Shown piece after piece: positions 21,953 to 33,617 of a stretch of DNA of 64,000 bases; within the stretch, counting starts at the first letter, position 1; every line of letters starts with the position of its first letter. The stretch is from Manduca sexta. Taxonomy: Eukaryota; Arthropoda; Insecta; Lepidoptera; Sphingidae. The notes beneath the pieces were generated by a model. The model saw nothing but the letters and a program-made list of their open reading frames with translations, made no database searches and had not been told where the DNA came from. Both the position numbers and the translations under genes were made by a program. The stretch covers positions 3,206,727 to 3,270,726 of the forward strand of contig NC_051123.1 in the NCBI RefSeq assembly GCF_014839805.1, given 5' to 3'.

Positions 21953-22377
21953 AAAAAAAACAGCATGTAGTTGAAAAATTATCAAAAATCAGACACTGCG
22001 TAATCAATTACATAGCGTAGCTTTCAATAACATTCAAAGGGAATGATGCAGAAAAACGGCCGGTTATTTACAGTTAGCGCGTGTGAATACCCGTCGGGTG
22101 CACGTTACTTCTATAACAAATGATTCGTGAATCCAAGGGCTGTGGCAGGTGCGTATTGTGTGGGGGGCACGCCTCCCATTTGTAATTTTTTTGGCGTATC
22201 AATCACGTCTCTGAGGGTTTGAGATTTATTGAATTGAAATAAAGTCAATTTTTTTGGCAGTAACCACGTCTCCACTAGGATTCAAATATATTTTGTAAGT
22301 TTTTCCGCCGTTCCTATACGGTACCAGTGTTATAACTGCAATAGTTATAAACACAACAGAAGAAATAATTAATCTTA

Positions 22378-22633
22378 CCCCCTTATTCATAGACGTTTTT
22401 TATCGAACGATCGAGTAAGGCTGTGATAACAAGTCTGTTTCTCAGTGCTGACGGCATGGCAGTCTTCACAGTGCGTAGACGTAGGGCCGTTGTGATTGGC
22501 AAATGTTGAAATACAACAATAATAACCAATCACAACGGCCCTATATTTCTCAGTGCCGTTGGGCACTGAGAAACAGGCTTGTTATCACAGCTTTACTCCG
22601 TCCTTAGATAAAAAACGTTTATGAATAAGGGGG
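22378..22633. mobile_element. MITE J copy 2 with TTA target duplication
   Basis: Nearly a complete hairpin: CCCCCTTATTCATAGACGTT at the left and AACGTTTATGAATAAGGGGG at the right, with further inverted blocks inside (AACAAGTCTGTTTCTCAGTG / CACTGAGAAACAGG). TTA flanks both ends (22375-22377, 22634-22636). A 3-bp TTA duplication suggests mobilisation by a PIF/Harbinger-type transposase. Confidence 0.9.
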
Positions 22634-22874
22634 TTAGTTTTTAGGTTTTGGCGCCAGTCTGCCTCCAAATATACTGTCTAGAGCAAATCCTGTTAGAATA
22701 CACAAAGTAACTCCCGAAGTGTTAATATATTTAGTATAGGACTTTTGTGAGGGTATTTATGACGTGGCCTATCCTATTTGCTGTAAAAACACAGCGTTTG
22801 ACACATCGAGGCAGCTGATCATTGACTCTCGTAACGGCGGCTTGATATCTTTATGTAAGTATTTCTGTGTATTT

Positions 22875-23045
22875 AACAACTATAAAGATGTGTAGGTAAA
22901 TATTGTAAGTGAGTTTTCGGACGACTAACACGTCAGTCCCCCCGTGATCATGAAGGCTGTAGTCTCGAAACGTCGGCAGAAAATTGTCATATAAAAATCG
23001 CGATAAAATCTGAAAAATCATTTTCATTTCGCATAAACAATGTTT
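22875..23045 (-). repeat. Repeat K copy
   Basis: Inverted: CGTGATCATGAAGGCTGTAG, CTCGAAACGTCGGCAGAAAA, then AATCGCGATAAAATCTGAAA. Confidence 0.7.
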
Positions 23046-25625
23046 TTTAAGTAATTCTAATAAATAAGAGGTAGAATATTTAATTTTTAATGAAAATCTC
23101 TTCTGTACCTAACAATAATTCGCACTGTTAATAAAAATGATTGATAAATGACCCATTCCAAAATTGTCAATTTGTGGGAATCGTCAAGCAACCAATATCT
23201 GTTTGTGACCTTTTAGTTTTTTCCCTTTTTTTTCATGCATTTTTTATCTATCTTTAATAAGCTCAATTTTATAGCAACTTCAAAAAAAAGGTAGCAAACA
23301 AAAATTAGTTTTCCGACTGCCACAAATTAACAATTTTGAAGTAGGTCATTATTTTATTAAGAGTGCGACATAATAAATAAAATATCTTCAAAATTGTTCA
23401 TCCTAACTACACCCCTGCCACGATGGGTACAATATCTAAACTCGCGTTAAATAAAAGTTAATTGAAACTGCGGGCTTTGTTGGTGACGTCAATATAGCTG
23501 TATAGGGCCATTAGGTAATGTATATTGAAATTCGGCGATGCAGAAGGGTAAGGTTCTTCTGTCTAATGGACGGCTATTAATACGCTGTGCATGGGGGGTG
23601 TATGTGTGTTTAACCGACTGCGTGGAAGAAGGATAGGTTGTTGGTTATTGCTATAGCTTTATGGTTGGAATTATGAAAGTATGTTTTATTAAGATTGTAG
23701 AGACAGTTGAGAAGATATTTAATGCTACCCGTAGTCTTTTATGTCAAATGCAAAATTCATGGTATTTCTACACGGCGTCGGTGTAATATCCATTTTTATG
23801 TATGTTGTAGAATTGACTTAGTTTTAGATAGATTACCTGGCTCTTTATCAACTTCTTAAACAAATTCTTGTTCAAAACTCATCTAAAGTAATACCCCGAC
23901 CTTGGATTCGAAGCTAAGACCACCCACAGTTCAATCCACAACTCACACAACCATTAGGCCAAAGGCATAAACAATGAATACAAATAAACAATCCCAAGTA
24001 ACCAAATCGGCAGAAAATCTACAGTTTGTTTGCAGAATTGGTTTCCGTCAAAAAACAGCCCATTGCGCAATTATTGATTTCTCTGAATGAACTTAGGTCA
24101 GGGTTGACACTTGACCTTTAGCTCAAATCCGCCGTGACCTCAGTTTAAAATGTATTGAAATGCATTAGTCTTGTTTGGATGATGTGTGTTTAGTTTTGGA
24201 AGTTGTTATGAAGCGAGAAAGTGGCTAAAATATTTTATTAAATAAATTTTCGACCTAATTTGCAAACCATATTCCGAAAGCAAAACTATAAATGTAAACG
24301 AAAATATTTAGCTAGCTTTATTTTTCAATATCAAGACCCAAATTAAAAGAAAGCAAATGTTTTACTTATTCCAAACAGCGATCTTCATTTATTTTTCATT
24401 TAATTTGGTTCCTTTTAACCGAAAGTAATATTCTTTTGAGTTGCAAGTATTAATATTTTATGACTTGCTTAATAAATTCAAGTAAATGCAGGTTCATGTA
24501 AATTAAGGGAAAATTAAATTTTGTTTGCATTTACAAATTCAGACTTCATTCTCGAATATTCTGCTTTCGACAAGCAATTCTCGTATAATATTTTATACTT
24601 CATTTTTATTTTAATTATGTCAATACTTACTGTTTTATGAATGCCTCTAAATTATGAGAAAAATACACCATTTGATAGAAAATACTACGATAAATCATAA
24701 GCATTCTTAGTTTTATTAGAATTATTTTGTAATGGCGTGTCGAGGTTGCCGCCATAGTAGAGGAACAGACGGGTACATTCCTCTATGGAAGGGAAAGATT
24801 TCCAGTCAGGCAGATGTTGATTGTGACCGGCTGCGGCATTTCTGACGGTTCTTTTGCGGAAGTAGTATATACTGCGCATCGCGCAAATTCTGCTACCGCA
24901 AGTCAGAATCGCCTATCGCCATCTAGTGTGATTATTGAGCATTATTCCCTAATTGTCAATATTAATCTTGCATTTATTGATTGTGTCTTTTCCGGCACAC
25001 TTCTTTCCCTTCTTCCGTTTTCATCTATTTTCTCAGGCATTCCCGCCCGTTGAAAATACTTTTAACCAAGAAGGTACGATATCCTAGTAAAGTCTTTATA
25101 GTTATAAATTTTAATTATGGATTTACTATTTCTAAGGTGTTTTAATTATATTTCTACAGCGTTATTGGTTTTATGAGGCTCGGAACAGTTATTTTTGTAC
25201 CATAATTAGTTTTCTTTTCAAGTTGTTGAATCAATATCCAATGAAAGGTCTGTCAACTTCAGCGATCGCGTGTGAAAGGTGCAAAATTAATGCTCTACCT
25301 ATCCTCTTAAGGTTATTTGGAGGGAGGGCAGTGATGTAGTTCCAATATTTATTGATTTGAGGAATATTAACAGCATACATATTCACACACTTATTATCAT
25401 ATTTGATTATGACAGGGTTGTCATAACCTCGTAGCATTACAATGACGCAAATGCCATAATCATTAAATTAACTTTATAATCAACAACATTTGAAAAGTGA
25501 CAACCGCGAAGGTCGATGTTGCATTCGATATGTCATTTTTAAAACGTTGTGGATTATAAATTCAATTTAATGGTTTTTTGCAGTTGCGTCATTGTAATTC
25601 TAAAGGTGCGATATATTCCGAATGC
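23046..25625. other. Repeat-poor stretch
   Basis: Mostly unique AT-rich sequence. Two items stand out: a tRNA-like SINE head at 23880-23975 and a more GC-rich block at 24720-24940 with a 64-codon minus-strand frame (24685-24879). The latter has no recognisable domain and no evident splice context. Confidence 0.35.
23880..23975 (-). mobile_element. tRNA-derived SINE head, unassigned
   Basis: On the minus strand, TGGCCTAATGGTTGTGTGAG resembles an A box and GCTTCGAATCCAAGG a B box, about 45 bp apart. It differs from SINE A and B. A functional tRNA gene is unlikely because no cloverleaf was found. Confidence 0.4.
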
Positions 25626-25627
25626 CT

Positions 25628-25745
25628 GAGTATTATAGTTGTAACGCGTACGCAGTACAAGTGCGATTAAGGCGTTGAAGTCCTGAGTTCGAATACCGGG
25701 TCGGGACCAAAGAAATGTGACTGGGTTTTTCCATTGCAGTTGCAG
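25628..25745 (+). mobile_element. SINE B copy 7, diverged head
   Basis: Contains GTCCTGAGTTCGAATACCGG and GTGACTGGGTTTTTCC, i.e. the B box and following segment, but the tRNA-like 5' part is degraded and the body is lost. Confidence 0.55.
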
Positions 25746-25816
25746 TGGTCACTTTGCCATCCTCGTATTAAAAATAGACTTTATCATTACTTGTACGACT
25801 TGGCCATCCAGTCATA

Positions 25817-25820
25817 TCTT

Positions 25821-25889
<69 letters not shown>
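25817..25889 (+). repeat. (CT)n(AT)n microsatellite
   Basis: About 13 CT units run into about 20 AT units. It sits directly at the 5' side of Helitron-like element I. Confidence 0.95.
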
Positions 25890-25892
<3 letters not shown>

Positions 25893-26182
25893 GTATATAT
25901 ATATAATTAAGTGAATCCCTATTTCCCTTGGTCACGCCATCACGCGTGAACGGCTGGACCGATTTCAGTATTTTTTTTGTTGTGTTTGTAATTGTCAGGA
26001 GAAGGTTCTTATGAAAGAAAAAAATCAAAAGAAATGCACGGAAAATTAGAAAATTTAAGAAAACTTAACGAAAGTATAAATTTTATATAACTGTCAATTG
26101 TTTGAAATAACTGTCAGCGATTGACAGAATGCGCGCTGCAAATTCATAGTTAAGACGGGACAACGTCTGTCGAGTCAACTAG
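25890..26182 (+). mobile_element. Helitron-like element I, copy 1
   Basis: Ends ACGTCTGTCGAGTCAACTAG|T, a Helitron-type terminus. Inverse of the element at 55793-56083: both carry ACGGCTGGACCGATTTC, the AAATTTAAGAAAACTTAACG region and a GCGCGC motif near the 3' end. Confidence 0.72.
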
Positions 26183-26623
26183 TATACATAGATATGTTCG
26201 GATACTCATCCATATTTGTTCATCATCGACTTAGGTACAGGCGACACCGACATTAAAAAGCTTTTAGTCGCGATGTAGCCAGCATTGTAAATAACATGTG
26301 TTATGTTTCCACGGTAGGTTGTTTCTTCGCTGCTCTCGATTTCATCCATTTGCAAATAGTTTCTGTCGGGAAACAAATGTTCTATATTTCGGTGATGTAT
26401 GCGGTGTATCAAATGGATTGATACCTACGAGATATTGATGATAAATATTTGGAATGTTCAGAATACTGAGGATTTGACGGTAGTTTATGTAATTATTGTT
26501 TTCATTTCGCTGGCTTACAAGGTTCTATGTTATTTTGCGGAAATTGAATATATATCACATTTTTCTATGACTTTCATAAAATTCAATAATACCGAATGAT
26601 AAATAATGAAGGAACATGACCAT

Positions 26624-26740
26624 GTATGTGTCGCGTACCAGCCTGTGTATATGCAGTATCAACAAGCCGCCGACTGGCGAGGGATAACAATCTTAGTTAA
26701 TCGACACCCTGTTTTCACTCCGTGTACGACAAGGTGCAGT
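26624..26740 (+). mobile_element. Retroposon D, diverged copy 12
   Basis: GTGTCGCGTACCAGCCTGTG, then TATCAACAAGCCG, GACTGGCGAGGGATAAC and TCGACACC parallel the middle of family D. Confidence 0.5.
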
Positions 26741-26930
26741 GTGTTCACTTATCTTAAAAAAAAAACAATAAAAGTGAGTATTTTTCTTGTTCCATGCGTA
26801 GGCGTCTTGGGTATCATGATATATTTCTAGCTATGTTGAGTCTTAGAGGAACAGGCTTGACATTTAGCGTTTATTCTAGACTGTAATCAACTTCTAGGTA
26901 TTTATTGGAAGTAAATGCTGATATTATATT

Positions 26931-27030
26931 ACCAAGCCTAGGTGTCGATTGCGGCTTGACTCGCGAGAAATAAATTTCCCGTTAAAAAACACCCCAAAGG
27001 ACTGCAGTGTTTAATACCGTAGATAAATAC
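26931..27030 (-). mobile_element. Helitron-like fragment
   Basis: CCTAGGTGTCGATTGCGGCT resembles the GC-rich Helitron 3' end in reverse. It lies just upstream of a second such end at 27044. Confidence 0.4.
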
Positions 27031-27043
27031 TAATATTATATTA

Positions 27044-27290
27044 CTAGGTGTTCCTTGCAGCGTTGCCCACGTGAACAGCTTTTCCTACTAGAAAATACCA
27101 TAAAGCACTACAGCGAAGTATACCGTCACCTGAACGATGCCAGCGCCATTTATTTAAAATATCTCAGTAATAAATCCCGTTATTTCCCATGGGAGCAAAC
27201 TACCGGGATAAAATAGCCTATGTGTTAATTAAGGACATGGTCTATCCGTGTACAAAATTTGATCTAAATCCATTCAGCTGGTATAATGTT
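27044..27290 (-). mobile_element. Helitron-like element, diverged
   Basis: Begins with an inverted 3' end (CTAGGTGTTCCTTGCAGCG, CCCACGTG) and contains CCGGGATAAAATAGCCTATG, a block common in lepidopteran Helitron-like repeats. The 5' boundary is unclear. Confidence 0.5.
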
Positions 27291-27424
27291 TACTTTTAAT
27301 AATCATATTAACATTTTCATACAATCTCGCATCTATAATAGTAAGATTATTGAAACTGTAAGGAAGAAAGACACTTCTACAGTTTGTGACACAATCAATA
27401 CTAAAGGAGATAACACATCAATTC

Positions 27425-27592
27425 GAAGGTAATCAGAAATGGAACCTACAGTAATGTAGTTAAAGTATTTAATTTGAGGGTAGTCAGAAATATAACCTAA
27501 AGTAATCAATTTGAGAATCAGAAATGAAACCAACTTCGACATACTTATTGTACAGTAGATATATTAAATCGAGAGTAATCAGAAATTGAACC
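27425..27592 (+). repeat. Four-copy GGTAATCAGAAAT motif cluster
   Basis: Copies at 27425, 27476, 27513 and 27571 follow GAGGGTAATCAGAAATNNAACC with small changes, at irregular spacing of 37-58 bp. A fifth copy lies at 27938-27959. Confidence 0.7.
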
Positions 27593-27639
27593 TAAAATAG
27601 GCAATTCTATCATTACATCGAGGAAGTATTAGAAAAGGA

Positions 27640-27890
27640 GGGAGGTTGACTGCTGTCAAAATAAGGACCGGCCGATCGCCGAGAGCTCAGTATTGTACGA
27701 GTCTTGTAGCAATCTTGTAGAAGTCTTCAGCAGTCTTGTTTCGGCGGTCGAACCGAGCACATCGTGTATTTCGCTAGTGTTATGCAGTAAATTTTTAGTG
27801 AAGTAAAGAAGTGTTTCAATAATTGAATAACTGTCTGAATAAATAAATATAGACCGGTGATACTTTACCGGTCATGAAAAAAATAACCAA
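27640..27890 (+). other. Insertion-like segment, possible solo LTR
   Basis: A more GC-rich block between the motif cluster and its fifth copy. It has GTCTTGTAG repeats, an AATAAATAAAT signal and a 7-bp-stem hairpin (GACCGGT...ACCGGTC, 27852-27873). This order recalls an LTR with a polyadenylation site, but no TG...CA borders or target duplication could be fixed. Confidence 0.25.
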
Positions 27891-28204
27891 GTAAATAGTT
27901 TCACTCCGACAGATATATTATTTCATCATATCATTTCGAGGGTAATCAGAAATCAAACCACTGGTACACCTGACATCAATAGAATAACATCAAAGACTTG
28001 AAACCTTTACAGTAAAATGAATGTAGGCTGACGGTTACAACTGAAGAGTAAAATTCAAAGACATTTCCACTGTATTGTCGAGAGCACAATATCGAGCGTT
28101 CACAATCGCTTTCAAAACGCCTTTATCTCTAAAGGTGTAGTGAAGTCGCCGCATTTTTATCCCATATTAGGTATGCGCTTTGGTTTCATTTCATACTATT
28201 TCTA

Positions 28205-28515
28205 GTGCGAGTAGATGTAGAAGAGTTGTGACAATTTGAAATATATTTTTGTGGTACGAGTAGATTTAGAAGACGTGATTACATATATTGATGAAATGGC
28301 AAAAATAAATAAAAAAGTGCTGATACAATCATTAGCAACTGGAGAAGTTATATTTCTTTTGATGTAGGAGTAGATTTAAAAAATGCAATCACATATATTG
28401 ATGAAATGGCAAAAATGAATGAAAAATCACTGATATAATCATTAGCAACTGGTGAAGTTGTATTTTGAAGTAGGAGTAGATTTAAAAAATGCAATCACGT
28501 ATATTGATGAAATGA
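28205..28515 (+). repeat. Tandem repeat, about 108-bp unit
   Basis: A partial unit at 28205, full units at 28254 and 28364, and a partial unit at 28470. Units share GTAGGAGTAGATTTA, CATATATTGATGAAATGGCA and CATTAGCAACTGG. Spacings are 110 and 106 bp. Confidence 0.85.
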
Positions 28516-28539
28516 TTTTGTATATTAAACAAAGTTACA

Positions 28540-30109
28540 AAAGTACGACTGAATGTCATTTTAGTTCAATAATTCTGAATAGGTTCTACATTGCGCAGAG
28601 TATTTAGAATGGTCAAGGAGGGGGTGCTATTTGGGGGTGAAATAAGAACTGCTTGTTGATTCTGGAGTGTTATATTTTTAATTAACTAAGAGAAGGAGAT
28701 TTTCAATTTCAATTCTAATGTCTGTTTCTCCATTTATTATGTCTTCTCGCACTATCATTCCAAATCTCTTTACCAATATTATAAATCTCTCTTAAGCTTT
28801 CTTTATAATTCTTCGAACACGTGTCCGACTTAGTTTATAATTTTGTTCGTCTACGAAGAAATATGATTAATTTTTCATTCCTTTAACTCTTGTTGTATGA
28901 TTTCATATTATTATATTATAACATTAATGATTGTCAACCATTTTCGCACTACTTTTCGTTTTGAAACAACAATCAATTCCAAATAGTTCCATTAACGCAG
29001 TCCGCAGCGATAACTCCAAACCGATTTATTCCGCCAAATATATTACACGAGTGATCTGTCGTATCAACATATTCACACTGTAATAATCCGCATTTACCGG
29101 AACCATTAGTTTGATTATATCTACATTTTATCCAAGACTCATGAAGATTGTTTTATTAATGAATGGCGAGACGATCAAACCGCTTGATGGTAGCTTACCA
29201 TTCATATAATCACCATACATAGACAGGGCTGTTTATAAATAACAGCAAGGCTATCTATACAAAGAAAAACTAATGGAGTCTTTATTAGAGCAACAGAAAC
29301 CAAAAGAAATTTATTTTTTGTTTGTATGTACACGTATAAAGCAAAAACTGTATTGCTGGAGGTCTACCTTAAAATTTAGACTTCATTTTATCCTGGGAAT
29401 ATTCAATAATTCAAGGAAAGCTATTACTAGGATTATATGACTGAAATGAAACGTTTTGCCCAGTATAAGGCATTTATTTGATGAGGAAGTAATTGTTAGT
29501 CTTTTATGATCAGTTTATATTATTGTTTATTTCGAACGATTCCTCTCCGCACCTACGTAAATGTGAAGGAATCATATTGTAAAATGTTTTCAAGAACGAC
29601 ATGTTTTCGGAAAACATTATAAAGAAGAAACCAAATCTGCGTTATTAAAACGGACTAATCGAAAGTTGTTTCCACATGTCCAAATGACAGTCAAAACACA
29701 CTGGAACTAAAACCCAAACAATAAATCAACGTATAAACACATCGAATGCAAACATAATAAAAAAACCGCACGCGGTCGCGGCTGGCAATCGATTCGGCTA
29801 TACGTTGTTGATTTGTTACCATGACAACATAAATATGAATGTTTTGGCAGCAAAAACAAAACTGGCCCGGATCTAGCCTGGATACGAGGTAGAAATGTTT
29901 AAAAGTACGAAACATTGGGATTTCTCTTTTGTTTCCATTAGTTTTTAACAGTAACGAAGTAACAGATTTTAGTTCTTTTTCATTTCAGACAATGTAACAT
30001 TCTGTTAGCATGAGTTGTTTTAAATGCAAAACATTTTAATGTTTAGACGTACGTCTGTTTCTCAAAGTTTCATATTTTGTAGCATTGATATTTTAATTAA
30101 AACGTGTAG
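28540..30109. other. Mostly unique stretch
   Basis: AT-rich with no supported gene. A very diverged E-like fragment (CGAGACGATC...TGATGGTAGC) lies at about 29146-29210. Confidence 0.35.
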
Positions 30110-30262
30110 TTTTTTTAACGGTACGGTAAATTCACCTCACTGCACTTGATGGTATATGGAGTGAACAATAGAATTTCAACTGACGAGAGATGATCACCTC
30201 TCGACAGTCGACACAATTGTGCCGGCTTGTTGGATCGGATATACACAGACTGATCCCGGAAC
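30110..30262 (-). mobile_element. Retroposon D copy 3, 5'-truncated
   Basis: Tail side (TTTTTTTAACGGTACGG) to CTGATCCCGGAACA, where the hairpin side is lost. A LINE fragment follows. Confidence 0.78.
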
Positions 30263-30359
30263 AGTATGTCCAGTATCTACTGTATCAGCTTTCAAAAACG
30301 ACGCATTGTTGCACACATAGACACACATATTTCTTTTCTAGAATCACGCGTGCTGGCTA

Positions 30360-30655
30360 GCGAAACCACAAACTGGTGGTGTCTTCAATCTTGGCGTGTT
30401 CGGAAACTCATATCTGTGCCGCATCATCAAGCTCTGGAATGGTTTGCCAGCACACGTGTTCCCTCCTTCCTATAACTTGGGGTCCTTCAAGCGGAGCGTG
30501 AAAAAGCAATTATTCAGGCCGGCATTACTGTGCCGACCGTCCGAGGACGCTTGTATCTTTTGCTGGTCGGCACTGTGTGTGGTTTTTACTTCGCTTAACA
30601 TCAGATGTAATGGAGCCACTTTGCCGAGCCTCGAAAAAAAAACACAGATAATTTA
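30360..30655 (+). mobile_element. Jockey/CR1-type LINE 3' end
   Basis: An uninterrupted frame carries the C-terminal signature of Jockey/CR1-type reverse transcriptases: IIKLWNGLPA, HVFPPSYNL, SFKRSVKKQLF (about 30406-30510), then about 45 further codons to a stop and an A-rich run near 30642. The rest of the LINE is missing. The frame is an element remnant, not a host gene. Confidence 0.8.
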
Positions 30656-30659
30656 ATAT

Positions 30660-31110
30660 CCTTATAACATACTAGGTACTATATGACATGAACTAGCGCG
30701 ATGCTCCCATCATAGAACATTAATTTATCGAACATTCTATAAACAAAAAACTTCAATAGATGCTGATGCTAAGGCCGATTGTGGTACTTAGTTCAATTTT
30801 AGCTACTATCACAATGTTTGTACCGTATCTAAAGTATCAAATTTTGACAAATCATTGCTGTGGAGTGACATGTACGATCAACTTTTATTTCTTACTTTTA
30901 TTTTCTATAGATCGTGGTAACACAGGTCAAGTAAAAGGCAGGAAACCTTGTAAGATCAGCGGTATTATATGACTTTGCTTTAATCAACTTTTACTATTGG
31001 TTTGATGTGGTTGTACTACCGTTCATGGAAGACGAAAAAAGGAGAGAAAACTTTTCAGTTCGTCGAGGAAAGAATTTGCAATTGATATAGCGGATTCACC
31101 GCGCGGGACA
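30660..31110. other. Stretch without recognised features
   Basis: No supported gene or shared repeat. Confidence 0.35.
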
Positions 31111-31111
31111 A

Positions 31112-31175
31112 CAAATTCCGTAGCGCCACTTGCACTACCCACCCTTTGGGGATGCAGGCATGAATTTATGTGAAT
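31112..31175 (+). mobile_element. Possible SINE B 3' fragment
   Basis: CCCACCCTTTGGGGATGCAG followed by GCATGAATTTATG resembles the SINE B 3' end. Short and diverged. Confidence 0.3.
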
Positions 31176-31366
31176 AGGCGAGTATTGGATTCGTGCCCGA
31201 TATAGTATCAGCAATATACGAAACATTGATATTTTTAAAACACGTTTGCTTTAATTTATCTACAGTCTATGCACGTGTTAAAATTTCCTAGAAAAAGAAT
31301 TTGAAATATAAAATACCTACACTAGTTTTATGGAAACCAGGAACAAACTAAACTAATCGTATTGAA

Positions 31367-31475
31367 ATACGACTAACACCTCAGTCCCCCCCGTGGCTAT
31401 GAAGGCTGCATAGTCTTCGAAACGTAAATAATTTCATTTCAATGCCTAATATTCGCGTAAACAATAGTATGCAAA
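31367..31475 (-). repeat. Repeat K copy
   Basis: Inverted: ACGACTAACACCTCAGTCCC, CTATGAAGGCTGCATAGTC, TTCGAAACGT and, after a short gap, ATATTCGCGTAAACAATAG. Confidence 0.65.
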
Positions 31476-31557
31476 CTATCTAGCCTACGTACTAATTTAA
31501 TTACTATCGGCTAAGACCATTGTTGATAGCGACTTATATTTGGTTCTCTTTTATTAT

Positions 31558-31735
31558 ATAAGTTTATTCGCGGCTCCCCTCTTGTGGAATAAGGTTTGCA
31601 GCAAACACAAGAAAGTAGCCTATGTTCTTTCCTAGGGTTCAAGCTTACACCATTCCAAATTTCATCAAAATCGGTTCAAGGGTTTAGCCATGTAAGTGTA
31701 ACAACTCTTTCCGCATACATTATACTAGTGCAACT
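31558..31735 (-). mobile_element. Helitron-like fragment
   Basis: AGTAGCCTATGTTCTTTCC and CCAAATTTCATCAAAATCGG with GGTTTAGCCATGTAAG are typical internal blocks of lepidopteran Helitron-like repeats. Both ends are degraded. Confidence 0.55.
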
Positions 31736-31739
31736 AACA

Positions 31740-32793
31740 TAGACGTTTTTAATGCTACTATACTGTTTACAAATAAGTAGAAGTAGATATTAACATCATG
31801 CAAACATCTTCGGTATCCTCAGAGGCAAAGCCAGCACTATCTAAATGTTAACTGTTGATTACTCGCGGTAATTGATCGCAAGGGACACAAACGTGGGGCG
31901 GCCACGTGTAGCCAATGTCGCGTGATGGATGGCGCATGCATAATCGCTTAGTTTGTTTATTGGATACCGTAATGGCTGATTTGAAACGGATTTTGATTTA
32001 ACTTTTCACGGAATATGTCTTGAAACTCAAGGTTCGCTGTTGAAACTACAAAAACACACATAGTATTAGAAGAACACATTTCAAATGCTATCATCCTCAT
32101 TATCTTATTGTATTGAATGATGTAATATGTAGTGCTGTTGGTGTATCTTATTACAAATAAATAAATAAAAACACAGGTACTCAACCACTATTGCTTAGTG
32201 GAAGAAAAAGAAACCATACCCAGGATCTGTATAGAAGAAATCCACTTTACGTTTGCGAAACTTTCAAAAGACCCCCATATTAATATGCAGAACGTATGCA
32301 ATGGAAGTAATATGAAGATAGTAAACCAAACACAATATGCCATCCATTCCTATGGAGTCTTAACTAATATCAACCTATAACCAAGGCAAATTTTATGGTG
32401 GAAAACAAAATGGCCGCCACACCAATTATGAAGTCATAATTTGGCATAGCTTAGGAATATTTGGGTGGTACTAAAGAAACTGTTGTAGGGAACCATAAGG
32501 GTCAACTGATATATGAAATAAAAAATCAAGATGGTGATGGTATATACGAAGTTTGTTTATAGGAAGCCCCCTGTTTTACAACAAAGCCCTCCCGAAGTTT
32601 AAATAAGCGAAGTTTTCACTTCTATAGTTTCAAACTTGAGATGTTAATTAAACGTTTAGCAGATGCAAATCTAATTTTTGAACATAGTAAACGGGCATTT
32701 TTTATGTTATATATAGGCTTTAGGGTGCTAATAAAATTTGTACAGTGAACACAGTTTATAGCATAATAGAGACGACTGAATCTGAACGTTTTG
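31740..32793. other. Stretch without recognised features
   Basis: A 60-codon plus-strand frame (32198-32380) and a 75-codon minus-strand frame (31957-32184) have no domain or splice support. Confidence 0.35.
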
Positions 32794-33020
32794 TTGGTGG
32801 TAGGATATATTTTATATCCCCTGGTTAGCGACCACCGTACACTAAGTGTTACAACTCGCCATAGTGGCCCACGTAAGTGTATCGCATTCCGGGATCAGCC
32901 TTTGTATATCTGGTTCCAGTAGGCTGGCATAATTGTGTCGACTACGGAGGGCTCATCTCTAGTCAATCAACATTCAGGTGCAGTGGCGTTACTATGCCGT
33001 GATCGTATCAAAAAAAAACA
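32794..33020 (+). mobile_element. Retroposon D copy 4
   Basis: Starts GGTGGTAGGATATATTTTAT with the perfect GGATATA/TATATCC inner hairpin, continues through GCCACC-type blocks to GGCATAATTGTGTCGACT and ends in an A-run (TATCAAAAAAAAACAC). Internal deletions are present near 32960. Confidence 0.85.
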
Positions 33021-33479
33021 CTTTATCCGATATTCATCAAAAACGGTATTATTTTTTATATGTGTATTTACTGGGACATTGCTGTTCACTGCTACTTTTG
33101 ATAAACAATACTAATCTTTTTTTTTAATCTATATTTCATTGTTTTATTCTTAATTGTCGTCTTCATCTTTAATCTCGTCTTTTCCCATTGATTTTTCAAA
33201 AGTATTGTTTGCTACAAACCTTGTCCTTATAATTAGGAATCCAAAAAATGGAATCAGCTCCAGTCGAGAAATTCTCAACCGATGCTCTTACGTACATATG
33301 GCAACTGATTTTTATTCATATAGATTTCCTCCTTTATTTACAATCCCATACATTTATGTCAGTCCGCCATTTTGGCTGACATGAAGTATGAGGAAACCTT
33401 TTTGTAAAGTAACGTTTGCTTTCGGAAAAGTTGTTTCGATTCGAGTTCATGTTTGCCGTTATTATGTATTCTTAAGCTC

Positions 33480-33617
33480 GTGCACATGGTTGCATTTGAT
33501 ATGCGATTTTGCACCTTAAAATATTATGCATAGACATCGAAATAAAATGTGCACATGGTTGCGTTTGGTGCACGATGTTACATCTTAAACTATTATGCAT
33601 AGATATCGAAATAAAAT
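33480..33617 (+). repeat. 69-bp tandem duplication
   Basis: Two units (33480-33548 and 33549-33617) share GTGCACATGGTTGC and TATTATGCATAGANATCGAA. Confidence 0.9.
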
